From Bacteroidota bacterium (GTDB lineage: Bacteria; Bacteroidota; JABWAT01), in NCBI GenBank assembly GCA_020161835.1, contig JAIUNL010000020.1, forward strand, positions 1 to 64,000: a DNA stretch of 64,000 nucleotides, in the 5' to 3' direction. A program made the position numbers and the translations under genes. Positions 1-9,178 of this stretch are shown one piece after another. The notes under the pieces are model-generated. The model was not told where the DNA came from and did no database searches. It worked only from the letters and a program-made list of their open reading frames with translations. Each line of letters starts with the position of its first letter. Within the stretch, counting starts at the first letter, position 1.

Positions 1-128
1 TAGTATTGTTGCTAAATGGAACAAACCTATTCACAACTGGAATCAGATTTTAGCTCAATTATCCATTATTTTTAGTGATCGGGTAAAACTCAATTTATGA
101 CTCTGACACAGTTATTGGAACATTCCCA
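1..128 (+). mobile_element. Right end of an IS256-family (mutator-type) element
   Basis: The left edge of the window carries the last codons of a mutator-type transposase, followed directly by a short noncoding tail with a CTGACACAGTTATTGGAACA-type sequence, which resembles the terminal inverted repeat of IS256-family elements. Only the right end is visible, so the opposite repeat and target duplication cannot be checked. The outer boundary near 128 is a guess. Confidence 0.5.
2..100 (+). CDS. IS256-family transposase, C-terminal fragment (cut by window edge)
   Basis: An open frame enters from the left edge and stops with TGA at 98-100. Its 32 visible residues contain WNKPIHNW, then QILAQLSIIF and a basic end. 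This matches the usual C-terminus of mutator-type (IS256) transposases, where a W-x-x-P-x-x-x-W motif precedes a hydrophobic stretch and an F-x-x-R-V/L end. The enzyme catalyses DDE transposition of the element. The remainder lies outside the window, so intactness is unknown. The identification rests on a short motif but the spacing and final residues fit well. Confidence 0.6.
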   Translation, partial: SIVAKWNKPIHNWNQILAQLSIIFSDRVKLNL

Positions 129-208
129 AAAATTTGCCTTGCAAATTTTTCACTCAGGCTGACATTTGTTTATTCCGTGCCCGTAAAACCTAAATCGTAC
201 CCCTTATC

Positions 209-270
209 CACTTACCACTTGTAACTTATCACCCCGAAGCTAGTTCGGGATCTTCGCTGCTCTCGACTTA
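209..270 (-). repeat. Interspersed repeat A, copy 1 (inverted relative to copy 2)
   Basis: This 62-bp segment recurs at 28923-28984 in the opposite orientation with about 60 of 62 positions identical. Its core can fold as a small hairpin with arms CCCGAA and TTCGGG. It lies in the gap after the IS end and just before the convergent end of the lipoprotein gene. Similarity continues more weakly on one side (a GGGGTACG block). Confidence 0.8.
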
Positions 271-279
271 ACACTAGTC

Positions 280-1260
280 TCAATAGTACTCATATGAATA
301 AGTCACCATTTCAGTGGGCTCGTTCAGAACGGGATCAAACTTAACCCATTGGGTTTTGTTACCTTTGTTATCATAGGTAAAGGTTTCTTTGTCATAGGCA
401 GTGCCTCTGCCAAGCATGTCTTTCCGGGTGACAAGTCCGTTGCCGTTGTAAAAATTAACGGCCTGGGTTTCAACTTTTCCATCAGGGAGTTCACGGCTGG
501 TGCTCATCAGGTTGCCTGCTTTATCATAACGGAATCTGACCTGATAATTCAACTCTCCATTGGGGTTATAACACTCTTCAATGGTTTTCTTGCCCAGTTC
601 ATTATACTGCCAGGCAATAATTTGCCGGATGCTGCCGCCGGTGAAATATTCGAACTTTTCAGTTACCTTACCGGCTTTGTTGAACTTGAGAACTTCACGT
701 TCAGTTAACTGTCCGTCTGCTTCAATGGTTTTCTTTTCCATCCGCTGACCACCTTCAGTATAGTCATAAGTGGTTTTCCAGAGAACAATACCATCACCGC
801 CAAAGTAAACCGTCTCCCCGACTTTTCCATCAGCGTTATATCTGACCATTTCGGCATTTTTAACATTTCCGAGGGCATCGTACTCAGTATCCTTGATGTG
901 ACGCCCTTTTTCGTCATACTTCAGAACGATCCGGCTTTCAAGGCGTTTTTCAGAGTTGTAAAAACGGGTCTCAAGCAATCTGTGCAGATAGTCATAAATA
1001 AAGGAAGTATGAGATTTCATATTTCCATAGTCATCAAAAATACGTTGTGAAACCAGATTGCCGTGCACATCAAATTCCTGCTTTTCGAGAATCTTTCCAC
1101 CCGGATCAGGTTCACCAAAATTATACTTGTGCTGCGAAATGACCAGTGTTTTCAATGAACCACTGGAAGCGCTTTCTTGTTTTGTGAGAGGGATGGTTGA
1201 GCAGGAAGAAAGGGTGAAAAAAGTGGCCAGGAGGAACCCGGCGGAAAGTGAAGTGTTCAT
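280..1260 (-). CDS. Lipoprotein with YD/RHS-like repeats
   Basis: The 326-residue product starts with a signal peptide and a lipobox ending in LSSC, so it should be a lipid-anchored envelope protein. The rest is built from degenerate repeats of about 20-25 residues with the pattern Y-(N/D)-x-x-G-(N/K), for example YDEKGRHIKDTEYDALGNV and later YNELGKK and YDKAGNL, as in YD/RHS repeat proteins and in YwqK-type antitoxin-like repeats. Such repeats form extended beta-sheet stacks. There is no toxin-like C-terminal domain, and the protein ends soon after the last repeat. The exact role is unknown. It stands alone, downstream of no obvious partner. Confidence 0.75.
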   Translation of the reverse strand: MNTSLSAGFLLATFFTLSSCSTIPLTKQESASSGSLKTLVISQHKYNFGEPDPGGKILEKQEFDVHGNLVSQRIFDDYGNMKSHTSFIYDYLHRLLETRFYNSEKRLESRIVLKYDEKGRHIKDTEYDALGNVKNAEMVRYNADGKVGETVYFGGDGIVLWKTTYDYTEGGQRMEKKTIEADGQLTEREVLKFNKAGKVTEKFEYFTGGSIRQIIAWQYNELGKKTIEECYNPNGELNYQVRFRYDKAGNLMSTSRELPDGKVETQAVNFYNGNGLVTRKDMLGRGTAYDKETFTYDNKGNKTQWVKFDPVLNEPTEMVTYSYEYY

Positions 1261-1336
1261 AAAAACCTCCGAGGGGGCAATAGCAAAACAAAATTACAAC
1301 AATAAAAGGGAAGGAAAATTGACACAGATTACAAAA

Positions 1337-1825
1337 TCAGGTAAAAAACCAACCGTTTAACCAAATGATAACCAGATATCTGAAAATCCGGAGTCCAAAT
1401 ACAATCAGGATAAAAGTTTGAATCCTGATCTGAAAGTAACCGGCGGCAAGGGTAACCGGGTCACCTATAACCGGCAAGACAGAAAGAAATAATGTCCACG
1501 TTCCATATTTGGCAAACCAGGGCTCCGATTTGTTTACAGCAGAACGAACTGTTTCAGAATGGGTTGTAAGATTTCTGGCCCATTTTCCAACAACATAATT
1601 GGCTGAAACCCCAAGACAATTACCAACCGATGCTGCGAAAAAACCGGTCCAAAGTGCCTGACCTGTGTAGATCCAGAGCTGGAGCATGAGCTCAGAAGAA
1701 AACGGCAACAGGGTTGCACTTAAAAAACTTCCGGTTAACAATCCAATCCAGCCGTAATTTGCAATTAATTCGGTAACCCAGTCCGGATTAATGAGAATTA
1801 AAGAAAAAATCGACATCAGGTCCAT
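1337..1825 (-). CDS. DedA/YqaA-type membrane protein (VTT domain)
   Basis: The 162-residue product has four to five hydrophobic segments. It carries the YqaA/DedA signature: a G-x-x-x-(S/A)-x-x-LPFSSE motif near residue 40, N-x-x-G near residue 70 and P-V-I-G-D-P near 120. Members of the SNARE-associated Golgi/VTT family sit in the inner membrane; DedA relatives are linked to lipid scrambling and membrane homeostasis. The short length fits the YqaA subgroup. It is transcribed divergently from the tricorn-like protease gene. The substrate is not known. Confidence 0.8.
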   Translation of the reverse strand: MDLMSIFSLILINPDWVTELIANYGWIGLLTGSFLSATLLPFSSELMLQLWIYTGQALWTGFFAASVGNCLGVSANYVVGKWARNLTTHSETVRSAVNKSEPWFAKYGTWTLFLSVLPVIGDPVTLAAGYFQIRIQTFILIVFGLRIFRYLVIIWLNGWFFT

Positions 1826-1969
1826 AACTTTTTATGTAAACATCCGTAGAAAAAAAGTTTAATTCAATGCCTAAAGATTTTTATGACATCTTTTTGCATT
1901 TGTAAATAAAATTCGCAATCACACCAAAATAAGTTAACACAATCGTCAAAACTCAACCATGAGGATTTC

Positions 1970-4900
1970 ATGCTACGTTATTTAGCTGTTTTTATTTTAT
2001 CCTTCCCGGTTCTGGCAGCAGCCCAGGAAGAAACCCGGTTGCTCAGGTTTCCGGCCATACACGGCAATCAGGTCGTTTTTACCTATGCAGGTGACCTGTA
2101 TACGGTTTCATCTGAAGGCGGAACGGCCCGTAAACTCACCACGGATTCCGGTGTCGAACTGTTTGCCCGTTTTTCACCAGACGGAAAGTTGATTGCTTTT
2201 ACCGGACAGTATGATGGCAACACTGAAGTTTATGTAATTCCTGCTGAAGGCGGAATTCCAAAAAGAATTACCATCACTGCAACCTTGGATCGGGATGATC
2301 TGGGTGACCGGATGGGTCCCAATAATATCGTTATGGACTGGAAGTCAGACAACAAGTCTATTCTGTTCCGTTCCCGGATGAGTGAGCCGAATGATTTTAA
2401 AGGTCAGCTCTTTCTTGCAAACCTTTCCGGTGAAGTTGTTGAGCAACTCCCGTTACCCCGTGGCGGATTTGGTACCTTTTCGCCCGACAATCAAAAACTT
2501 GCCTATAACCGCATCTTCAGAGAATTCAGAACCTGGAAACGGTATCGTGGCGGCATGGCTGATGATGTCTGGATCTATGACTTCAAAACCAAAGAAACCA
2601 TTAACATAACCGATAACCCTTCACAGGATATTTTCCCGATGTGGAGAGGTGACAAAATCTATTACATCTCTGACCGGGATGAAAACAAACGGTATAATCT
2701 TTTTGCCTATGATGTAAAAACGAAAGAAACCCGGAAACTTACCAATTTCAAAGATTTCGATATCAAATTTCCTTCAGCCGGAAACCAATCGGTTATTTTC
2801 GAAAATGGCGGTTATCTCTACACGGTTGATTTTGCAACGGAATCACTGAAAAAGCTGACCGTTAAAATTCAGGATGATCTTGATATTCAGCGGAACGGTA
2901 TTGTTGATGTCAGCAAAAATGTGACGAATTTTGAAATTTCACCGGATGGAAACCGTGCACTTTTGGGTGCCCGCGGCGATGTTTTTACCGTTCCGGCAAA
3001 ATATGGAGTTACACGTAACCTGACTCAAACTTCCGGCGTTCATGAGCGGAACTCGAAATGGTCACCAGACGGTAAGTGGATTGCTTATGTGTCTGATGCA
3101 ACCGGTGAAGATGAAATTTATATGGTTTCTCAGGATGGAAAAGGTGCAGCTGTTCAACTCACAAAGAATTCAGAAAATTATAAATATGAACTTCGCTGGT
3201 CACCAGACAGCAAAAAAATTCTCTGGTCAGACAGAATGCAGCGCCTCAGGTTTGTGGATGTTGAATCGAAATCGATTAAGGAAGTTGCCAGTTCGCCGGT
3301 TTGGGAAATAACTGAGTTTGACTGGTCACCAGACAGTAAATGGATAGCTTTCGGTCAGCAGGAGCAGGAGAGTATGAGCCGTGTTTACCTGTATTCGCTT
3401 GATTCCGGAAAATCAACCCCGGTCACCGATGGATGGTACTCAGCCGGTGCACCTGTTTTCAGTTCAGACGGTAAGTATCTGTACTTTACTTCAAACCGTG
3501 ATTTTAATCCGATCTATTCAGAAACAGAATGGAATCATGCCTATCAGGATATGAGCAAAGTGTATTTGCTAACCCTTTCTGCGTCAACTGATTCACCGTT
3601 CAAACCTAAAAGTGATGAAGTTGCAATTGCCCCTGCCGTGAAGCCGGAACCCAAAAAGGATGAACCGAAAAAAGAGACAAAAACTGTTGAAGTCAAGGTT
3701 GATCTGGATGGAATTATGAATCGGGTTCTTGCCCTTCCTATTCAGGCTTCAAATTACCGGAATATTCAAAGTGCCGGTGAAAAGGTGTATTACATCCGTC
3801 AGGGAAGTAAAGATGCAAAACCCGTTTTATTGATGTTTGACCTTGCGGGACAGAAAGAAACTCAGATTGCTGAAGTTGGCGGATTTGAAATTTCTGCCGA
3901 TAAATCCAAAATTCTGGTTGGAAATAATGGCAATTATTACCTGGCAGCTCTTCCTTCCGGAAAAACAGATTTTACCGAACCGCTTGATCTTTCGAAAATG
4001 AAAGTTAATCTGGATCGCCGGGCTGAATGGAAACAGATTTTTAATGAAAACTGGCGTCAGATGCGTGATTTCCTCTTTGCACCCAATATGCACGGTGTTG
4101 ACTGGAAAGGTGTTCACGATAAATATGCTCAATTGCTCCCGTATGTAAACAACAGACTCGATCTCACTTATATTCTGGGTGAAATGGTTGCTGAACTGAA
4201 TATCGGACATGCCTATGTTGGCGGTGGAGACGTTCCAAAACCCAACCGGGTAAAAACCGGACAGTTAGGCGCTGAACTCAAACGAGATGGATCAGGTTTC
4301 TATAAAATTGTGAAAGTTCTGGATGGTGAAAACTGGAATAAAACCCTTCGTTCACCTCTGACAGAAATTGGTGTGAATGTTAAGGCCGGTGATTTTATTC
4401 TTGCTGTGAACGGAAAATCAACCAAAGACATGACCAATATATACGAGTCTCTGATTGGTACTGTCGGGCTTCAGGTTAACCTGACTGTGAACAGCAAGCC
4501 AGACCTTGCCGGCAGCCGTGAAGTTGTAGTTATCCCGATTGCTGACGAACAGGATCTGAATTATTATGCGATGGTTCAGACCAATATTGAAAAAGTTAAC
4601 AAAGCCACAAATGGCAAAGTTGGCTATTTGCATGTTCCTGATATGGGTCCGGCCGGATTAAATGAATTCGTAAAGCATTTCTACCCGCAGCTCAGCAAAA
4701 AAGCTTTGATCATTGACGTTCGTGGAAATGGCGGCGGAAATGTGTCACCTATGCTGATCGAACGGCTGAGAAGAGAAATCGCTATGATCAACGTTGCCAG
4801 AAATGGCGTCCCGAATACAAATCCGGAAGAAATGATCTGGGGACCCAAAGTGGCTTTATGTGACGAATTCTCTGCTTCGGATGGTGATATTTTTACTTAC

Positions 4901-5215
4901 CGGTTTAAACATTACAAACTCGGTAAAGTTATCGGGAAAAGAACCTGGGGCGGTGTTGTTGGAATCAGAGGAACCTTACCTTTTACAGATGGCGGCGTTT
5001 TGAATCGTCCAGAATTCTCCCGTTATGATGTTGAAGGAAAAGAGTGGATTATGGAAGGTTACGGCGTTGATCCGGATATCATTGTTGATAACGATCCTGC
5101 AAAGGAATTTGCCGGAATTGATGAACAGCTGAACAAAGCCATTGAAGTTATTCTTGAAGATCTTAAAACTCAGGAAAAGACCATTCCGCCTCTGCCGAAA
5201 TATCCCGTAAAATGA
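1970..5215 (+). CDS. Tricorn-like S41 peptidase with beta-propeller and PDZ domains
   Basis: This 1081-residue protein has a Sec signal peptide (cleavage near AAAQ, residue 19) and so should act in the periplasm. Residues 25-540 contain WD40/TolB-like propeller repeats with the phrase WSPDGKWIAY and variants. A Lys/Glu/Pro-rich linker follows near 555-580, then the tricorn core, a PDZ domain (about 760-850) and the S41 catalytic domain. Compared with archaeal tricorn, His747, the Ser970-Asp971 pair in FSASDGD and Glu1029 line up with the catalytic His, Ser and Glu. The residue before the His is Gly instead of the Ser of tricorn. The family degrades peptides. It is monocistronic and ends at a strong terminator. 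Confidence 0.88.
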   Translation: MLRYLAVFILSFPVLAAAQEETRLLRFPAIHGNQVVFTYAGDLYTVSSEGGTARKLTTDSGVELFARFSPDGKLIAFTGQYDGNTEVYVIPAEGGIPKRITITATLDRDDLGDRMGPNNIVMDWKSDNKSILFRSRMSEPNDFKGQLFLANLSGEVVEQLPLPRGGFGTFSPDNQKLAYNRIFREFRTWKRYRGGMADDVWIYDFKTKETINITDNPSQDIFPMWRGDKIYYISDRDENKRYNLFAYDVKTKETRKLTNFKDFDIKFPSAGNQSVIFENGGYLYTVDFATESLKKLTVKIQDDLDIQRNGIVDVSKNVTNFEISPDGNRALLGARGDVFTVPAKYGVTRNLTQTSGVHERNSKWSPDGKWIAYVSDATGEDEIYMVSQDGKGAAVQLTKNSENYKYELRWSPDSKKILWSDRMQRLRFVDVESKSIKEVASSPVWEITEFDWSPDSKWIAFGQQEQESMSRVYLYSLDSGKSTPVTDGWYSAGAPVFSSDGKYLYFTSNRDFNPIYSETEWNHAYQDMSKVYLLTLSASTDSPFKPKSDEVAIAPAVKPEPKKDEPKKETKTVEVKVDLDGIMNRVLALPIQASNYRNIQSAGEKVYYIRQGSKDAKPVLLMFDLAGQKETQIAEVGGFEISADKSKILVGNNGNYYLAALPSGKTDFTEPLDLSKMKVNLDRRAEWKQIFNENWRQMRDFLFAPNMHGVDWKGVHDKYAQLLPYVNNRLDLTYILGEMVAELNIGHAYVGGGDVPKPNRVKTGQLGAELKRDGSGFYKIVKVLDGENWNKTLRSPLTEIGVNVKAGDFILAVNGKSTKDMTNIYESLIGTVGLQVNLTVNSKPDLAGSREVVVIPIADEQDLNYYAMVQTNIEKVNKATNGKVGYLHVPDMGPAGLNEFVKHFYPQLSKKALIIDVRGNGGGNVSPMLIERLRREIAMINVARNGVPNTNPEEMIWGPKVALCDEFSASDGDIFTYRFKHYKLGKVIGKRTWGGVVGIRGTLPFTDGGVLNRPEFSRYDVEGKEWIMEGYGVDPDIIVDNDPAKEFAGIDEQLNKAIEVILEDLKTQEKTIPPLPKYPVK

Positions 5216-5220
5216 TTCAA

Positions 5221-5257
5221 AACAAAAAAGTCCGGCAACTGCCGGACTTTTTTGTTT
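5221..5257 (+). terminator. Rho-independent terminator of the tricorn-like gene
   Basis: A perfect stem with arms AGTCCGGC and GCCGGACT, loop AACT and flanking A- and T-runs lies 6 bases after the stop codon. The A-run also makes it usable from the other strand, for the end of the convergent rng transcript. Confidence 0.9.
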
Positions 5258-5266
5258 AATTCAAAA

Positions 5267-5330
5267 ACTTATCACTTATAACTTACCACTAAATGTCGGT
5301 CACTGAGCGGAGTCGAAGTGCCCGACATTT
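5267..5330. repeat. Intergenic repeat with imperfect 14-bp hairpin
   Basis: The segment begins with ACTTATCACTTATAACTTAC, a string that also occurs in divergent form inside repeat A. It continues into an inverted repeat (5291-5304 with 5317-5330; arms AAATGTCGGTCACT and AGTGCCCGACATTT, one G-T mismatch). It lies between two convergent genes and has no T-run, so it looks like a REP-type element and not a terminator. Confidence 0.6.
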
Positions 5331-5342
5331 TATAACTGTTCC

Positions 5343-7019
5343 TCATTCCGCCGGCTGATCGTCACCTGATTCAGTCATAAATTCACCGGTCACTTCAATT
5401 CCTCTTGAAATCGAAAAAGCTTTAAAGTCATTCAGGTGAATGGTTGGATCGGGGGAAATAACAATTTTCATCCGGTAACGGAACATCCATTTGTAACGGG
5501 TTGAAAAGATAAAGCCTGCATTCAGAATCCCAGACATGGTTGGGTGAACTCTGATTTCAAGGCTGCGTTCCCGGGTTGCACTGAGAAACCGCTGAATCCA
5601 TCTTTCAATCGAGGTGATGGTGTTTGATTTCGCTTGTACCAATCCGGTACCGGCACACATTGGGCAGGCCTCAGAAATAGTTGCCAGAACAGACGGACGA
5701 ATCCGTTGACGGGTGATCTGAATCAGTCCGAATTCTGTCATTGGAACCAGATTTGATTTAGCCCGGTCTTTTTTAAATTCTTTTTTCAGTTCGTCGTAGA
5801 TTTTCTTTTTATTCTTCTCATCCTGAAGGTCGATGAAATCCACAACGATAATTCCGCCGATATCCCTGAGTCTCAGCTGATGGCAAAGTTCACGGGCAGC
5901 TTCAAGATTGGTTTTCAGGGAATTCATTTCCTGTTCTTTTTTGGCTGCATAACGGCCTGAGTTTACATCAATAACAACCATTGCTTCGGTTTGTTCGATG
6001 ATGATGTAACCACCAGATTTCAGCCAGACCTTTCTTGAGAAGGCACTTTCAACATCCTTCTCAATTCCTACTGCATCAAAAATAGGCTCCCGGCCCTTAT
6101 AGTAATAAACACATTCTTCAAGATGGGGTGCAGCCCAGTTAACAAAAGTCTTGATTTGTTTGTAGGTTTTTTTATCGTCGATGACAATCCGGTCAACCTG
6201 ATCATTGAGCAAATCACGCATCACCGAAGAAACCATGGTGGCATCTTTATAAACCAATTGGGGAGCCGTAGCTTCCTTAAGTGCATCCTGAATGATTTTC
6301 CATTTATCAAGCAGAATCATGATGTCTTTTTTGATGATTTCTTCATCAACATTTTCTGCATTGGTGCGGATGATAGCACCCAGATTAGCTGTCAGCAGAT
6401 CTGAAACGATCTTACGAAGACGACGTTTTTCTTTGTAATTGTAAATTTTCTTGGAAACGCCGATGGTTTTAGAAAACGGCATCAAAACCACGAACCGACC
6501 GGCAAGGGTAATGTCGGTGGTAATTCTTGATCCTTTTTTTGCGATTGGTTCTTTAACAATCTGAACTAAAATTTCCTGATCACGTTCCAGATTGGGTACA
6601 AAATCGGGATTATCTCTCTGGCGACCTTCCTTTGACTTTTCAGGTCGGCTGGCCGGGGCATTTTCATCACCTTCTTCTGAATCTGAGGTGTCATAATCAC
6701 CATCTTCATCACCGATCAGGGCAGAAAATTCATCGGTGTTATTGGCGATGTCAGAGAAGTGAAGAAATCCGTCTATGGGCTGACCAATATTGACAAAAGC
6801 TGCACGGATACCGGGCATGACCTTTTGTACTTTACCCAGATAAATATCACCAACAGTTCTAACTTTATCGGGTGTTTCTACATAAAGTTCAGCCATCTGG
6901 TCATCTTCGGTGATGGCAATGCGCATTTCATTTTCATTAACGTTAATGAAAATCTCTTTTTTTACTTTAAATCGGTTTGGGTTTTGATTGGGATAGGGTT
7001 TGTTTTGATTCTGATACAC
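5343..7019 (-). CDS. rng: Ribonuclease G/E family endoribonuclease
   Basis: The 558-residue protein has an N-terminal S1 RNA-binding domain (about residues 45-175), interrupted by an acidic insertion rich in Asp, Glu and Ser near 90-125. The RNase E/G catalytic core follows. IDVNSG near residue 350 and VVDFIDLQD near 390 carry the two metal-binding aspartates, and CPMCAGTG near 450 is the Zn-link. Length and the absence of a long C-terminal scaffold fit RNase G more than RNase E. It cleaves single-stranded RNA in rRNA maturation and mRNA decay. The start is GTG at 7019 with AGGAG 8 bases upstream. A Bacteroidota-type promoter lies about 100 bases upstream. Confidence 0.92.
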   Translation of the reverse strand: MYQNQNKPYPNQNPNRFKVKKEIFINVNENEMRIAITEDDQMAELYVETPDKVRTVGDIYLGKVQKVMPGIRAAFVNIGQPIDGFLHFSDIANNTDEFSALIGDEDGDYDTSDSEEGDENAPASRPEKSKEGRQRDNPDFVPNLERDQEILVQIVKEPIAKKGSRITTDITLAGRFVVLMPFSKTIGVSKKIYNYKEKRRLRKIVSDLLTANLGAIIRTNAENVDEEIIKKDIMILLDKWKIIQDALKEATAPQLVYKDATMVSSVMRDLLNDQVDRIVIDDKKTYKQIKTFVNWAAPHLEECVYYYKGREPIFDAVGIEKDVESAFSRKVWLKSGGYIIIEQTEAMVVIDVNSGRYAAKKEQEMNSLKTNLEAARELCHQLRLRDIGGIIVVDFIDLQDEKNKKKIYDELKKEFKKDRAKSNLVPMTEFGLIQITRQRIRPSVLATISEACPMCAGTGLVQAKSNTITSIERWIQRFLSATRERSLEIRVHPTMSGILNAGFIFSTRYKWMFRYRMKIVISPDPTIHLNDFKAFSISRGIEVTGEFMTESGDDQPAE

Positions 7020-7124
7020 GTGCTGAGCTCCTGCTAACGTTCGGGTCGGAAGACCGATCCCGGTTTAATGTTTTGATGATCCGGCTATGCCGGTTGGTTC
7101 GCGGCCGTTTTGATATCTGATATC

Positions 7125-7158
7125 CAAAAATAAATTCATGGATAGAAGAGGGTTCAAA
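7125..7158 (-). promoter_or_regulatory. Promoter for rng
   Basis: Read on the minus strand this is TTTG, 22 bases, then TATTTTTG, an exact match to the Bacteroidota -33/-7 form (TTTG/TTG...TAnnTTTG). It would start transcription near 7118 and leave a leader of about 100 nt before rng. Confidence 0.55.
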
Positions 7159-7684
7159 ACATCTGGCGGTTCTGATAGGATCACAATGCCGGATCACAGG
7201 CAGAAACCAGGCGAATTTCCGTCAAAAGATGAAAACCATCTTCTTCAGGACAGGGGTTGGCAGCAGGCAGGAGGGCAGATATGTTGTTTTGATGGTAGTA
7301 TGCAAAATCAGTGCGAAATAAATAGTAATGGGCACCCGATTTTAAAGCCGGATGAAAAATTCAAAAGTATCAAAGCATATCGCTGTTTAACATAACCTGT
7401 CAATCTGTTGCAGCCAGGGTTGAAGGCCCACAAGTGTAGGGGAACCAAACCGGTCATGGCATAGTGGCCGTTTGTTGGGAAATTGATCTCATGTGTTCAG
7501 ACTTGAATCGGATTTGTCTGGAATTTTGGATTCTGGCAGATAACTGCCTGATGGTTTACTGGAAGTCCGGGCCCGATGTCAATTTTCCCCTGATTGTTAC
7601 CTTCATAAAAAATCTATATAAATATACGAAAGTTTTACTCAGAATGGCAAACTGAACCAGTTTTGGCGGGGTAAGGAATGGGTA
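7159..7684. other. Gap without a convincing gene
   Basis: About 525 bases between the rng promoter and the next terminator. Short frames on the plus strand (7138-7395 and 7464-7655) have no recognisable domain, no ribosome binding site and no protein-like composition. No repeat, tRNA or known RNA motif was seen. Confidence 0.5.
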
Positions 7685-7686
7685 TA

Positions 7687-7726
7687 AAACAAAAAAGTCC
7701 GCCTTTCGGGGCGGACTTTTTTGTTT
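7687..7726 (-). terminator. Terminator of the porin gene
   Basis: Stem arms AAAAAAGTCCGCC and GGCGGACTTTTTT enclose a 6-base loop. It lies 25 bases past the porin stop codon and has T-runs on both strands. Confidence 0.9.
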
Positions 7727-7751
7727 GGGTAAAACCAATTGTCAAAGGAGG

Positions 7752-9107
7752 TTAGAACCCAACCACTGCTTCGAGAACGATACCATCAAATTTGCCTTTG
7801 TATCTGGTGTCGGTAAGTGCCCACTTGTCACCGTAATCTTGCGTTACGTATTCAAGTTTGGCCATAATGGCATCAGTCATAAACCAACCGATGCTACCAG
7901 CCATACGGGTAACTTCAACATCAGCAGCATAACCCAAAGGACGGCCGGTTACAGTATTGTAACGACCACCAACCCAGAAGTTTTCGTTGGATCCGAAACG
8001 GTAAAGCACGTCAACTGCCATTTGAGTCCATTCGCGTTCTTGAAGTTGTTGCGCACGTTTAGCGGCGTCAGCTATTTCAGTTGCTGAACCGGCTACTACG
8101 AGCTGAGCTGATTTGTCTGATTTTGAGGTTCCGGATGCAACTTCATAGTTTCCAAAAATTTCAAATCCTTGAAATTTAACAAACGGATTGATAACCCAGG
8201 CGGTAAGCTTGCTGTCAAGATTTGGGTTAATACGACCTGATGAAAATTGTGCTGTAGATGAAGCTGCGGCATTTTCAACAACATAATAGTAATGGGATCC
8301 ACCACGGTCACCATCATAAAGGGTACCATTTGCAGCTTTTTCTGACATATAAAGAGAACCAGTTAATCTCACGCGTAAATCATCGTTGAGTTGGCTGTCA
8401 TAACCACCCTTGAAATAAAAGGAAGGAGCCTTGTAATCAGGTGTGGTAACATCACCCTTGATTTCACCGTTGGTAATTCCAACCAAACCAAGGAAACCAG
8501 AATGATTAACAAGAACTTCGCCACCGATTTCAGTTGCAAAGGCATCCATCAGATAGTTTTCAACAAATGGATTATATGTAGCATTTCCATTGTCTGTTCT
8601 GCGGAATTGAGCATCACCATAATTGATTTGCATGTGACCAACACGGATTGTTGTATAATCCATGATGTCCTCTACAAAAGAAAATGGCATAAAAGGAAGT
8701 TCATCAAATTGAATAAAACCACCCTTTACCCAAGTCTCCTGGTGGTGACGGGCAGAAAGATAGGTAATTACTGAAAGACGAACACCTTTTTCTAATTGTA
8801 CATCAACGTTCCAGTTAGCAACGGCAGTGTTAAAATCAGCACCAATTTCTTTTAAGGTAGTTGCAGGAACAGTTTGATTTGCTCCGCTTTCATGGCTCAG
8901 CATTTGAAATGGCTGAACAAAACTGAAACCCATTCTGAATTTGAGTCCGTTGAATTCAGAGGATGATTTTGGTGATTCAAAAACATTGATGCCTGATTTA
9001 TCATAGGCTCTCATGTTATCAATTTTTGGCTGGCCCTGAGCAGAAGCCATAACCGGGATGCTAAGCATGGCCACAAAGGCGAGTGCTGTTAGTTGTGAAC
9101 GTTTCAT
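7752..9107 (-). CDS. Outer-membrane porin-like beta-barrel protein
   Basis: This 451-residue protein has a signal peptide (about residues 1-23, ending SAQ). The long body alternates polar and aromatic residues, as in transmembrane beta strands, and the last residue is Phe (VLEAVVGF), the usual C-terminal signal for BAM-mediated insertion. Phrases such as VGHMQINYGDAQFRRTDNG resemble phosphate-selective/OprP-type porin-like proteins of FCB bacteria, but I cannot place the subfamily. AGGAAGG sits 6 bases before the ATG. It follows the YceI-like gene by 71 bases and probably shares its transcript. Its own terminator follows. The transported solute is unknown. Confidence 0.75.
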   Translation of the reverse strand: MKRSQLTALAFVAMLSIPVMASAQGQPKIDNMRAYDKSGINVFESPKSSSEFNGLKFRMGFSFVQPFQMLSHESGANQTVPATTLKEIGADFNTAVANWNVDVQLEKGVRLSVITYLSARHHQETWVKGGFIQFDELPFMPFSFVEDIMDYTTIRVGHMQINYGDAQFRRTDNGNATYNPFVENYLMDAFATEIGGEVLVNHSGFLGLVGITNGEIKGDVTTPDYKAPSFYFKGGYDSQLNDDLRVRLTGSLYMSEKAANGTLYDGDRGGSHYYYVVENAAASSTAQFSSGRINPNLDSKLTAWVINPFVKFQGFEIFGNYEVASGTSKSDKSAQLVVAGSATEIADAAKRAQQLQEREWTQMAVDVLYRFGSNENFWVGGRYNTVTGRPLGYAADVEVTRMAGSIGWFMTDAIMAKLEYVTQDYGDKWALTDTRYKGKFDGIVLEAVVGF

Positions 9108-9137
9108 TTGGTACCTTCCTTGTTTGTTGTTTGCGAT

Positions 9138-9160
9138 GGCCGGAGTGTTGAATTCCGGCC
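9138..9160 (-). other. Hairpin between yceI-like and porin genes
   Basis: Arms GGCCGG and CCGGCC with an 11-base loop and no following T-run in the direction of transcription. It may be an RNA-processing or stability element that lets the two genes be expressed at different levels. Confidence 0.35.
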
Positions 9161-9178
9161 GTTTTCTGTTTGTTTTAA

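Noticed and set aside
5291..5330. Second terminator for the tricorn-like gene
   Set aside because: The stem has no T-run and a strong terminator precedes it; it fits an intergenic repeat better.
7138..7655. Plus-strand frames of 85 and 63 residues upstream of the porin terminator
   Set aside because: No ribosome binding site, odd composition and no recognised motif; the first overlaps the rng promoter.
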